Shown here piece after piece: positions 9,553 through 16,877 of a stretch of DNA of 64,000 nucleotides. Below the pieces are notes generated by a model, which made no database searches, was not told the origin of the DNA, and saw only the letters and a list, made by a program, of their open reading frames with translations. The DNA comes from Prolixibacteraceae bacterium (GTDB lineage: Bacteria > Bacteroidota > Bacteroidia > Bacteroidales > Prolixibacteraceae): positions 202,039-266,038 of the forward strand of contig JAQUIJ010000009.1 in the NCBI GenBank assembly GCA_028683385.1, in the 5' to 3' direction. Positions within the stretch are counted from its first letter, which is position 1; each line of letters starts with the position of its first letter. The position numbers and the translations under genes were made by a program.

Positions 9553-9722
9553 AATGGCAGGTCTTCTGGCTTACTCCATTTTTTGCGGCCTTCCCATCCA
9601 TCGAACGACGAAAAGTGGCGTGAGTTGCAAAAAATATTCAGAGTTTACAGCTGCGGGTACAGCTCCGGAATTGAACCGGATTCCCTCTTGATGCTTAAAA
9701 ATCAGCATCACCATTTCGGCAG
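9553..9722 (-). ncRNA. Cobalamin riboswitch
   Basis: On the minus strand, the order of conserved elements is that of the AdoCbl riboswitch: AGAGGGAATCCGG with a paired CCGG, then GAGCTGTACCCGCAGCTGTA (the B12-box core), then CGCCACTT, GGATGGGAAGGC, and finally AAGCCAGAAGACCTGCC near the 3' end. Boundaries are approximate by about 5 bases. The 3' end lies about 125 bases before the DUF4465 start codon, leaving room for an expression platform. High cobalamin should reduce expression of the downstream gene. Confidence 0.95.
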
Positions 9723-9733
9723 CTAAGATAGAT

Positions 9734-9741
9734 CAAAATTA
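9734..9741 (-). promoter_or_regulatory. Candidate -7 box for the riboswitch transcript
   Basis: On the minus strand TAATTTTG fits the Bacteroidota -7 consensus TAnnTTTG and lies about 12 bases upstream of the riboswitch 5' boundary. The -33 position carries only a weak TTTAAC-like match, so the call is tentative. Confidence 0.45.
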
Positions 9742-9805
9742 AATTCAGGAGCAAAATTCAGGTTAAATAATCCTGAAAATTTAACAAGCGACGAGTGTAT
9801 GCAAA

Positions 9806-10312
9806 CTACGAGGTGGCCAATCCTGCAGTTTTGAAAGTAAAAAATTTCTGTGCAAAATAGCTGTATATAACAACAATACCGGTTGTAATTACTTTTGCCA
9901 TTGTTGGCCACAGACCGGCAAATTCGACCAAAAATTTCAGAAAAACGTAGTTTAGAAAAATGGAACCTGAGACGGAAATCATGTATCGAATTAGCTGGGT
10001 TCGTCCTTGCACCGGAGAATTGGTAAAAGTGATGAACTTGGCAAAAAGAAATCCGGTGAAGAATGTAATTGGAAAGACAATCAGAAAGGCGGCAATATGC
10101 GGACTAATCGAAACGATACCCAAATCAAGGACTTGTTTATCGACAACAAAATTGTAGCAAATAAAATAAAGTGTGATGTCAAGTGCGGTATTGAACCCTC
10201 CGGTTGCAGCATATCTGAAGGTTTCCAAAGGGATAAACTTTCGGAAAGGAGTGTAGAAATAATCAATTACACTAATGATTACTAAACGAATATGCTTTGC
10301 CAAACTTGCCAT
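9806..10312 (-). CDS. GtrA family membrane protein
   Basis: A 168-residue inner-membrane protein with four predicted membrane segments, the GtrA architecture. The start at 10312 (MASLAKHIRLVII) was preferred to one 30 codons upstream because family members begin shortly before the RYAATGGF motif. GtrA proteins are thought to flip or help flip polyprenyl-linked sugars in cell-surface glycosylation. Key signatures are FRYAATGGFNTALDI at the first segment, a FITFTN motif, and the terminal YSYFAQKFFTFK. No glycosyltransferase is adjacent, so its partner is unknown. It could alternatively be a general small membrane protein of this family with no sugar role. Confidence 0.85.
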   Translation of the reverse strand: MASLAKHIRLVIISVIDYFYTPFRKFIPLETFRYAATGGFNTALDITLYFICYNFVVDKQVLDLGIVSISPHIAAFLIVFPITFFTGFLFAKFITFTNSPVQGRTQLIRYMISVSGSIFLNYVFLKFLVEFAGLWPTMAKVITTGIVVIYSYFAQKFFTFKTAGLATS

Positions 10313-10442
10313 GGGGGAAACAGATTCTTTTTTACAAATTAAAGAGAAAAGTTTGAAATAATGCTGATCACATTGAAAATACAGTAAAATTTGTCTAACC
10401 AACCGGTGATTAATTGTGTAAATTGAGCAATTCAGGTCTCAT

Positions 10443-13379
10443 TCATGCTTTCGGGTTTGCCTGAAACGGCATCTTGGCCATCTTTTCCACTTCGAGGCTC
10501 GGAAACCCAAATTCTTCAACCACTTTGCCCAAAACCAGGTAAATTCCATCTCCACGGAACGGATAATTTTTTAGCGATGGCGGAAAGTGCACAGTATCGA
10601 AGAATTCACCCTGAACATCGGTGAACGTTCCGAAGTGCATAATCTCTTTTCGCACAGTCCTGACGTATTTGATGGTTACCAGCCGGCCTAGCATCCGAAC
10701 CGTTTTTCCCAGGTGATTCATCATTTCTTTGGCCGTAATTTCGCCCCTGAAATTGGTCTGGAGCAGGTCGAAAGCGGTCATCGAAACCGGAAAACCAATC
10801 AGTTCAATTTCGTCCCAGGCATCGCCCAACATCGATTGCTCCAGCTTCGGAAGGTTGAATTCGCGTGGCTTTGCTTCGAACAAAGCTTTTGTTTTGGCAA
10901 CCGGAACTGTTTTATTCAGAAGCATGTGTGCTTTCCACAACAGTTCGGCTTTGGATATTCCGGTGAAGCGCAATGCGCCCAGCCGAATCAGGATCACCAA
11001 TTGCTCTTTGGTAATGGCCGTTCGCTCAATAAAATCGGATAGCGAACTGAAACTTCCATGTTGCTGCCGTTCGTTCACAATTCCTGAAATAACCGACTGT
11101 TCGAGGTTTTGCACATGCACAAAACCAATGAAAATTACCTTTCCTGAAATCCGGGTTTCGGGGCGACTTCGGTTCACACAAGGCAATTCAATCTTGGCTC
11201 CACATCGTTGCGCTTCGTTGAAATACACCCAGGTGCGGTAAAATCCACCGAAATTATTGATGACGGCCACCATAAATTCGAGCGGATAATGCGCTTTCAG
11301 GAATAAACTCTGGAAACTTTCGACGGCATACGAAGCTGAATGCGCTTTCGAAAACGAATACCCGGCAAACGATTCGATTTGCCGCCACACTTCGCGGGCA
11401 ATTTCGTCGGGATAACCACGCTCACGGCAGTTGCTGAAATACTTGTCGACAATACGCTGAAACTCAACTTTCGAGCGAAACTTCCCACTCATGGCGCGGC
11501 GCAGCACGTCGGCTTCGGCCAGATCGAGTCCTGCAAAATGATGTGCCACTTTGATCACATCTTCCTGGTAAACCATCACACCGTAAGTTTCTTCGAGCTG
11601 TTCCTTCATTGCCGGATGCAGATATTGGATGGTTTCCGGACGATGAAACCGCTGAATGTATTGCTTCATCATGCCCGATTTGGCAACCCCGGGCCGGATA
11701 ATGGAACTGGCCGCCACCAGCGACAGGTAATTGTCGCAATGTAATTTAGTTAGCAACCCGCGCATGGCCGGGCTCTCAATGTAAAAGCATCCATTGGTTT
11801 CTGCCGTTCGCAACTGAAGTTTAACTTGCTCATCCTGAAAAAAACGCTCCACCTGATGCACATCGACCACTTCGCCCCGGTTTTCGCGGATGATATCCAC
11901 CGCCTCTTTGATGTGCCCAATACCGCGCTGACTGAGAATGTCCAGCTTTTCGAAGCCCAAATCCTCTGCTACATACATGTCCCATTGCGTTGTTGGCAAG
12001 CCTTTGGGCGGCAAATCGAGCGCTGTGTAGTAGGTGAGAGGTTCCTCCGAAATCAGGATGCCACCGGCATGAATGCTCCGGAGATTGGGAAAATCAACCA
12101 TTTGTTCGGATAGGATTTTGATGAGCCGCGTGATCTTGTTTGAATTCCGTTCGTCATTCGGATTGTCAACCAGTGCATCAATTTCTTCTTTTGGGAGGCC
12201 AAAAACCTTGCCCAGTTCGCGGAAAATGGAGCGGTCTTTAAACGTGGAGGTTGCGCCCAGTAAAGCCGTGTGGTCGCGCCCATAACGTTTAAAAATGTAA
12301 TCCTGAACCTGTTCGCGGTCGCGCCACGAATAATCGATGTCGAAATCGGGCGGTGAAGTGCGTTGGGGGTTGAGGAATCGCTCAAAATAAAGGTTCAGCT
12401 TAATCGGGTCAACATCAGTAATTTTCAGGCAATAAGCCACAATGCTGTTGGCGCCGCTTCCTCGCCCGACGTGGTAGAATCCACACGACATGCTGTAGCG
12501 GATAATGTCCCAGGCAATCAGGAAATACGACGAAAACCCAAGTTTGTCAATGATTTCCAGTTCGTGAGCGATTCGCTGTTTTGCTTCTTGATTGTTCTTT
12601 CCGTAGCGATAAACCATGCCGTCGAGCGCCAGTTTCCGGAGCAGAAGTTTGTCGTCGTAAGCCGATTGTCCAAACAATTTTTTATTCTTGACCGACTTAA
12701 AATCGAAACTAATGCTACAGTCATTCATCAGTTTTTCGGTATTCCTTACAATCTCCGGATAATTCCGAAATTGATACATTAAATCTTTATAATCAATGGT
12801 TTCCGGCTGACTGGCAAACTGATTCTCCTGAAGTTTGCTGATCAGTACATTGTGGTCGATGGCCCGAAGGGTTTTGTGCAAAAACTGACCTTCCTTATTT
12901 TTAAAAGTAACCGGCTGCCAAACAACCAATTTCTCCGGATGTTTGCGGTATTCCGAGGTCAGTAGTTTATTCAGTTGGCTGGCTTTTATACCGGTAAATT
13001 CGTTTTCACGCAGTTCGTTGGGCGACTTTCTTCCGAAAGCATAAATCACATACACGTGCTTAAATTTCGGAGCATCCGTCGGATAGTTCTTTTCCTGAAG
13101 GTTGTGTTCCGTTTGCCAGTCGTTCAGTTCTTTCAGGCCTTCGCGGTTTTTGGCCAGACCAATAAAAAGCAAGTCATCCTCATTGCGGAACTCGCATCCG
13201 GCAACGGGTTTGATGCCTTTCAACTCCGATTCTTTCACGAATTCAGGAATTCCCATTGTGGTATTGATGTCGGTTAAGGCAATCGTTTGGATACCGTTCC
13301 GGATAGCCAAATCGAGCAAGTCCGCAATGCTGAGCGTTCCGTAGTGAAGGGAGTAATATGAGTGACAATTGAGGTACAT
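10443..13379 (-). CDS. Short DNA polymerase III alpha subunit, DnaE2/ImuC-like
   Basis: A 978-residue C-family polymerase. It starts with a PHP domain (MYLNCHSYYSLHYGTLSI), continues with the polymerase core holding the catalytic aspartates in SPPDFDIDY, the FSKAHSASYA thumb motif, and a helix-hairpin-helix/OB-like C terminus. It is about 180 residues shorter than replicative E. coli DnaE. The PHP motif that normally reads LTDH reads LTDINTTMG, losing a metal-binding His, as in error-prone DnaE2/ImuC proteins. It lies 196 bases downstream of dinB on the same strand, and both are divergent from a LexA-like repressor. I infer an inducible translesion synthesis role rather than chromosome replication. 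A replicative DnaE should exist elsewhere in the genome. Confidence 0.85.
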   Translation of the reverse strand: MYLNCHSYYSLHYGTLSIADLLDLAIRNGIQTIALTDINTTMGIPEFVKESELKGIKPVAGCEFRNEDDLLFIGLAKNREGLKELNDWQTEHNLQEKNYPTDAPKFKHVYVIYAFGRKSPNELRENEFTGIKASQLNKLLTSEYRKHPEKLVVWQPVTFKNKEGQFLHKTLRAIDHNVLISKLQENQFASQPETIDYKDLMYQFRNYPEIVRNTEKLMNDCSISFDFKSVKNKKLFGQSAYDDKLLLRKLALDGMVYRYGKNNQEAKQRIAHELEIIDKLGFSSYFLIAWDIIRYSMSCGFYHVGRGSGANSIVAYCLKITDVDPIKLNLYFERFLNPQRTSPPDFDIDYSWRDREQVQDYIFKRYGRDHTALLGATSTFKDRSIFRELGKVFGLPKEEIDALVDNPNDERNSNKITRLIKILSEQMVDFPNLRSIHAGGILISEEPLTYYTALDLPPKGLPTTQWDMYVAEDLGFEKLDILSQRGIGHIKEAVDIIRENRGEVVDVHQVERFFQDEQVKLQLRTAETNGCFYIESPAMRGLLTKLHCDNYLSLVAASSIIRPGVAKSGMMKQYIQRFHRPETIQYLHPAMKEQLEETYGVMVYQEDVIKVAHHFAGLDLAEADVLRRAMSGKFRSKVEFQRIVDKYFSNCRERGYPDEIAREVWRQIESFAGYSFSKAHSASYAVESFQSLFLKAHYPLEFMVAVINNFGGFYRTWVYFNEAQRCGAKIELPCVNRSRPETRISGKVIFIGFVHVQNLEQSVISGIVNERQQHGSFSSLSDFIERTAITKEQLVILIRLGALRFTGISKAELLWKAHMLLNKTVPVAKTKALFEAKPREFNLPKLEQSMLGDAWDEIELIGFPVSMTAFDLLQTNFRGEITAKEMMNHLGKTVRMLGRLVTIKYVRTVRKEIMHFGTFTDVQGEFFDTVHFPPSLKNYPFRGDGIYLVLGKVVEEFGFPSLEVEKMAKMPFQANPKA

Positions 13380-13425
13380 CGAAGAGTTCCAAGTTTCAGG
13401 TTCAAAGTTCCAAGTTGTGGTTTGC
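13380..13425. repeat. ACTTGGAAC leader repeat, copy 1
   Basis: Immediately upstream of the dnaE-like start codon, the minus strand reads repeats of ACTTGGAAC and related decamers (ACTTTGAAC, ACTTGGAAC). Similar runs precede the start codons of the genes at 25785 and 42051. Confidence 0.6.
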
Positions 13426-13475
13426 GAAGTTTTTATTCTTTGAATTTCAGTATGTATCGAATTTTGTGTTGTTTA

Positions 13476-13565
13476 ATGTCCGTCACATTAATGTGACGGC
13501 AAAGGATACTGCTCTGATGATTTGTTGCACGATATTCTTTGCCGTTGGCTTTAGCCAACGGACAT
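13476..13565. repeat. Palindromic element between dinB and dnaE-like gene
   Basis: A perfect 20-bp palindrome, CCGTCACATTAATGTGACGG, lies at 13480-13499. A second hairpin, CCGTTGGCTTTAGCCAACGG, lies at 13542-13561. The two halves can also pair with each other: ATGTCCGT (13476-13483) with ACGGACAT (13558-13565), and ACGGCAAAG with CTTTGCCGT. Two mutually exclusive folds are therefore possible inside the presumed dinB-dnaE transcript. Confidence 0.75.
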
Positions 13566-13575
13566 GAGCTCCTTA

Positions 13576-14772
13576 TTATATTGGGGCTTTAGCCCTTTTA
13601 GCCTTATCGCTTTTTTCCACTCCTGAGGCGCGATGAATGGCTCCGGAACCGTATCGAAGCCTGATCTGATCCATCGACAGGTAGAGTTTTATCATTTTGT
13701 CGTTGTTGTCGAACAGGTCGAGTTGTTGAACACCGCCAATCAGTCCGCCCAGTTTCACGCCAATCAGCCGGATCAGCATTCGTCGTTCGTAAAGTCGCCG
13801 GAACAGTTCGAGTGCGGTATCCATCAGAGTATGATCGAACGAAGTGTAAGCGATCTTTTTTTGCAGCGTGTGCGTGTCGTAATTGGCATAGCGGATTTTT
13901 ACGGTAATTACAGAAGCCAGTTTTTGTTTTTTGCGCATCTTAAAGGCTATCTTTTCGACCATATGAATCAGTAAACGTTCCAGCATTTGTATGTCAATGG
14001 TATCAGTTTCAAACGTACGTTCAGTACTGATCGATTTTTCTTCGGAATAGCGAACTACCGGCGAGAAATCGATGCCGTTTGCTTTCTTCCAGATGTCAAT
14101 TCCAGATTTTCCGAGCACATGTTGAATCATTTCCGGCGGAATATCGCTGAGCGTATGAATGGTGAATACGCCCATCGAATGCAGCAGATGACAGGTCTTT
14201 TCGCCTACTCCGGGGATTTTTTTGATCGGCAACGGGTTCAGAAAACGTCTTACCAAATCGCGCGGCACTTCCTTTTCTCCGTTGGGTTTGGCCTCGCCGG
14301 TAGCAATTTTAGATACAGTTTTATTCACCGATAGCCCGAACGAAATGGGTAGCCCGGTTTCGCTGATGATGCGGTTTCGTAATTCATGCGTCCATTTATA
14401 CGAACCGATAAAGCGATCCATTCCCGAAATGTCGATGTAATGCTCGTCGATCGAAGCTTTTTCGTACACCGGAGCACTATCGGCAATCACATCGGTCACC
14501 AACCTTGAATATTTGCTGTACCGATCCATGTCGCCACGAATAACTGTGGCATCACCGCAGAGGTTCAAGGCCATTCGCATGGGCATGGCCGAATGAACGC
14601 CGTATCGCCGGGCTTCGTAGCTGCAACTGGCTACCACTCCACGATCGGACAGACCTCCGATAATAATGGGTTTGCCCACTAAAGCTGAATTCTGGAGTCG
14701 CTCAACCGACACAAAAAAGGTGTCGAGATCCAAATGTACGATGGTGTTATTTTGAAAGTTCATTGTATTCAT
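13576..14772 (-). CDS. dinB: DNA polymerase IV (Y family)
   Basis: A 398-residue Y-family translesion polymerase. The palm has HLDLDTFFVSVE at residues about 13-24 with the first catalytic Asp, YEARRYGV further on, and the SIDEHYIDIS motif with the catalytic Asp-Glu pair near residue 107. The helix-hairpin-helix region (PIKKIPGVGEKTCHLL) and the little-finger domain follow. All catalytic residues are intact, so it is a true PolIV rather than the inactive ImuB type. An alternative ATG lies three codons in (MNFQNN). It is first in a presumed two-gene unit with the short DnaE. Its upstream region carries a divergent promoter and operator pair shared with the S24-type repressor gene, which suggests induction by DNA damage. 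Confidence 0.93.
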   Translation of the reverse strand: MNTMNFQNNTIVHLDLDTFFVSVERLQNSALVGKPIIIGGLSDRGVVASCSYEARRYGVHSAMPMRMALNLCGDATVIRGDMDRYSKYSRLVTDVIADSAPVYEKASIDEHYIDISGMDRFIGSYKWTHELRNRIISETGLPISFGLSVNKTVSKIATGEAKPNGEKEVPRDLVRRFLNPLPIKKIPGVGEKTCHLLHSMGVFTIHTLSDIPPEMIQHVLGKSGIDIWKKANGIDFSPVVRYSEEKSISTERTFETDTIDIQMLERLLIHMVEKIAFKMRKKQKLASVITVKIRYANYDTHTLQKKIAYTSFDHTLMDTALELFRRLYERRMLIRLIGVKLGGLIGGVQQLDLFDNNDKMIKLYLSMDQIRLRYGSGAIHRASGVEKSDKAKRAKAPI

Positions 14773-14798
14773 CCTCCCTGCATTTCAGTTTATCCTGT

Positions 14799-14860
14799 CA
14801 TCCTGAACTTGTTTCAGGATCTCTATACATCAAAGTCAGACCCCGAAATAAATTCGGGGT
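14799..14860. repeat. Paired hairpins in dinB leader
   Basis: Two hairpins: TCCTGAA/TTCAGGA (14801-14807, 14813-14819) and ACCCCGAA/TTCGGGGT (14840-14847, 14853-14860). Phrases such as 'gtcatcctgaacttgtttcaggat' recur across Bacteroidota genomes as interspersed repeats. It sits between the dinB start and its candidate promoter, so it would be transcribed in the 5' leader. Confidence 0.6.
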
Positions 14861-14899
14861 GACTGCTTGAGAGAGAGTTGTAAAAAATCGCACATTGCC

Positions 14900-14930
14900 T
14901 TTGTCATTCAAAACCAAATTTATATATTTG
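14900..14930 (+). promoter_or_regulatory. Promoter of the S24 repressor gene
   Basis: TTTG at 14900-14903, exactly 19 bases, then TATATTTG at 14923-14930. This is a full match to the Bacteroidota promoter consensus TTTG-N19..21-TAnnTTTG. The expected start of transcription falls about 14937, inside the first operator, so repressor binding should block it. The leader to the ATG at 14991 is about 54 bases. Confidence 0.8.
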
Positions 14931-14947
14931 ATTGTTATTTAGTCAAA
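14915..14947 (-). promoter_or_regulatory. Promoter of the dinB-dnaE unit, overlapping the repressor promoter
   Basis: On the minus strand TTTG (14947-14944), 21 bases, then TAAATTTG (14922-14915) fit the same consensus. It overlaps the plus-strand promoter back to back, and the first operator lies within its spacer and -33 element. The leader to the dinB ATG would be about 140 bases and includes the paired hairpins. Confidence 0.65.
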
Positions 14948-14970
14948 TTGTGAGATTGTAATTTAATCAA
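14932..14970. promoter_or_regulatory. Two operator-like direct repeats
   Basis: TTGTTATTTAGTCAA (14932-14946) and TTGTAATTTAATCAA (14956-14970) match at 13 of 15 positions, start 24 bases apart, and both have the form TTG-N9-CAA. They cover the start point of the repressor promoter and the spacer and upstream part of the dinB promoter. I infer they bind the adjacent XRE/S24 repressor. Confidence 0.65.
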
Positions 14971-14990
14971 TAGTATTTAAACTACCAAAT

Positions 14991-15797
14991 ATGTATTTCG
15001 ATTCGAACATTAAATTTTTGCGAACACGGAAGAAACTGACACAGGATCAGCTTTCCATTGCTTTGGATATCAAGCGTTCGACACTGAATAATTACGAGAA
15101 TGGAATTTCAGGCCCGAGCATTCAATCGTTGGTTACGTTGTCTGATTATTTTCATGTGGCGATTGATACGTTGCTGCGGGTTGATCTGGCCAAATTGCGC
15201 GAAAGTCAGCTTTACGAGTTGGAGCATGGGCAGGATGTTTTTCTCAAAGGCAGCAATTTGCGTGTGATGGCCACTACTGTTGATCGGCTGAATCGCGATA
15301 ACATCGAACTGGTTTCGGAAAAAGCCAAAGCTGGCTATACCAACGGGTTTTCCGATCCGGAGTATATTTCGGAACTGCCTGTTTTCCAGCTTCCGTTTTT
15401 ATCTTCCGAGCGGAAATACCGGACTTTTCAGATTAGCGGCGATTCGATGCTGCCCATTCCGGATGCCGCCTGGATTACCGGCGAATTTGTTCAGGACTGG
15501 AACGAAATTAAAACCGGCGGATTGTATATTGTACTCACTTTAAACGAAGGATTGGTTTTCAAGCAACTGAACAACGAACTGGCCGAACGTGGATGTTTTC
15601 AGATGATTTCGCTCAATAAAGCCTATGAACCTTATGAATTGGCCGCAACCGAGATCCGTGAGATCTGGAAATTCGTGCATTACATCAGCAGGGAAGTGGC
15701 TGAACCGCAACTAACCGAGAGTCAGATCGCTTTGCAGTTGAAGATATTGACGGTTGAAATTCAGGAACTTAAAAGACGGATGGAAGTGAAGAATTAA
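14991..15797 (+). CDS. XRE-family repressor with LexA-like S24 domain
   Basis: A 268-residue cytoplasmic DNA-binding protein. Residues about 6-62 form an XRE helix-turn-helix (IKFLRTRKKLTQDQLSIAL, then RSTLNNYENG). Residues about 110-235 resemble the S24/LexA peptidase fold: a KAGYTNGF segment with an Ala-Gly bond where LexA and CI are cleaved, QISGDSM with the nucleophilic Ser, and GLVFKQL with the general-base Lys position. A C-terminal helix (residues 240-268) is charged and coiled-coil-like. Divergent placement next to dinB and the error-prone DnaE suggests it is the damage-responsive repressor of that unit and of itself. Self-cleavage is inferred from the motifs, not shown. Confidence 0.85.
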   Translation: MYFDSNIKFLRTRKKLTQDQLSIALDIKRSTLNNYENGISGPSIQSLVTLSDYFHVAIDTLLRVDLAKLRESQLYELEHGQDVFLKGSNLRVMATTVDRLNRDNIELVSEKAKAGYTNGFSDPEYISELPVFQLPFLSSERKYRTFQISGDSMLPIPDAAWITGEFVQDWNEIKTGGLYIVLTLNEGLVFKQLNNELAERGCFQMISLNKAYEPYELAATEIREIWKFVHYISREVAEPQLTESQIALQLKILTVEIQELKRRMEVKN

Positions 15798-15991
15798 TGA
15801 GAGCAGTGCTCGGGCGTAAATGATGTAATTTGGAGATTTGAAGATAATAATGCAAAGAGCAAAGAGCAGAGGGCATGGTGTATGGTAAGATCGCAGCAAT
15901 TAATCAAATAATCAAAGTTGATAGTTCCCGCAATCCGCAACTTTTTCTATTCCGAACTTTAGCTCACTCTAGGCACTCCGCACTTTATTTG

Positions 15992-15999
15992 TACCTTTG
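15992..15999 (+). promoter_or_regulatory. Candidate -7 box of the nitroreductase gene
   Basis: TACCTTTG matches TAnnTTTG and lies 20 bases before the ATG at 16020, as is common in Bacteroidota. No clean TTTG is present 19-21 bases upstream. Confidence 0.45.
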
Positions 16000-16019
16000 A
16001 GCATCAAAATCTGATTGTT

Positions 16020-16853
16020 ATGCCATTCATTAAACTCGAAAAATGTACCCGATGCCTGAAGTGTGTCAAGGATTGTCCAGCCAATGCCATCACCATCGAA
16101 ACTGGCGAAATTGCTGATTCCTGTATTCATTGCGGGCATTGTGTGGCTATTTGTCCTGAAATGGCCGTGCGCCCCGATTTTGGTGATGTTTTTCTACTTC
16201 AGCCACATGCAGTGACTCCCAAAGATTTCAAAAATTTGACTTCAGAAATACGATCTTGCAGAAGCTATTTACAGAAAGATGTTCCGGATGCCGTTTTGCT
16301 TCAGTTGATTGATAACATGAAACATTACCCATCAGCAAGCAATGCGCGCCCTTTGCAAATAACAATTGTCCGTTCAAAAGAAAAGGTAAAACTCCTGAAT
16401 GACCTGACAGAAGAAGCGTTGATTAAGATGTTCAGTTTTATTTGTTCTCCGGTGGTTAGTTCTTTCATTCGGGTGTTTGTTCCTTCCATCAACATCAAAA
16501 AACTGAAGCGTTACAAGGAATCGTTTGTCAAGAATCGGGAATTGAACGATTCGCAGATTTGCCACCATGCACCGGCAGTTATCCTTTTTCATGGCGAAGT
16601 TTCGAAAACCGGAATGGCTGAAGCTGATGCCAATATTTGGGCCACTTATACTTCGATTTACGCCAACACTTTGGGATTGAATACGTGTTTCAATGGGTTT
16701 ATTGTGAAAGCGATGGGCAGGAAAAGTAAGCTGAATCCGCAGTTCAAGGTGCCTGCAAACCACAAAGTTTATGCTTCGCTGTTGGTTGGTTATCCGAAAG
16801 TGAAATACCGGAACGAAACTTCACGTCAAAGTCCGATTGTAGTTTTGTTGTAA
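16020..16853 (+). CDS. Ferredoxin-fused nitroreductase
   Basis: A 277-residue cytoplasmic flavoprotein. Residues 1-55 carry two [4Fe-4S] motifs: CTRCLKCVKDCP and CIHCGHCVAICP. The rest is a nitroreductase fold (SASNARPLQI for FMN binding, NIWATYTSIYANTLGLNTCFNGF, and VPANHKVYASLLVGYPKVKY). The fusion suggests electrons pass from a ferredoxin-type donor to FMN and then to an unknown acceptor. The substrate cannot be read from sequence. Stand-alone gene with its own candidate promoter, convergent with the DUF819 gene. Confidence 0.9.
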   Translation: MPFIKLEKCTRCLKCVKDCPANAITIETGEIADSCIHCGHCVAICPEMAVRPDFGDVFLLQPHAVTPKDFKNLTSEIRSCRSYLQKDVPDAVLLQLIDNMKHYPSASNARPLQITIVRSKEKVKLLNDLTEEALIKMFSFICSPVVSSFIRVFVPSINIKKLKRYKESFVKNRELNDSQICHHAPAVILFHGEVSKTGMAEADANIWATYTSIYANTLGLNTCFNGFIVKAMGRKSKLNPQFKVPANHKVYASLLVGYPKVKYRNETSRQSPIVVLL

Positions 16854-16877
16854 GTGCAATCAGTTGGTAGTTACCTG

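Noticed and set aside
13476..13565. Rho-independent terminator for dinB
   Set aside because: The hairpins are strong but neither is followed by a T tract on the minus strand, so I list them only as a palindromic element.
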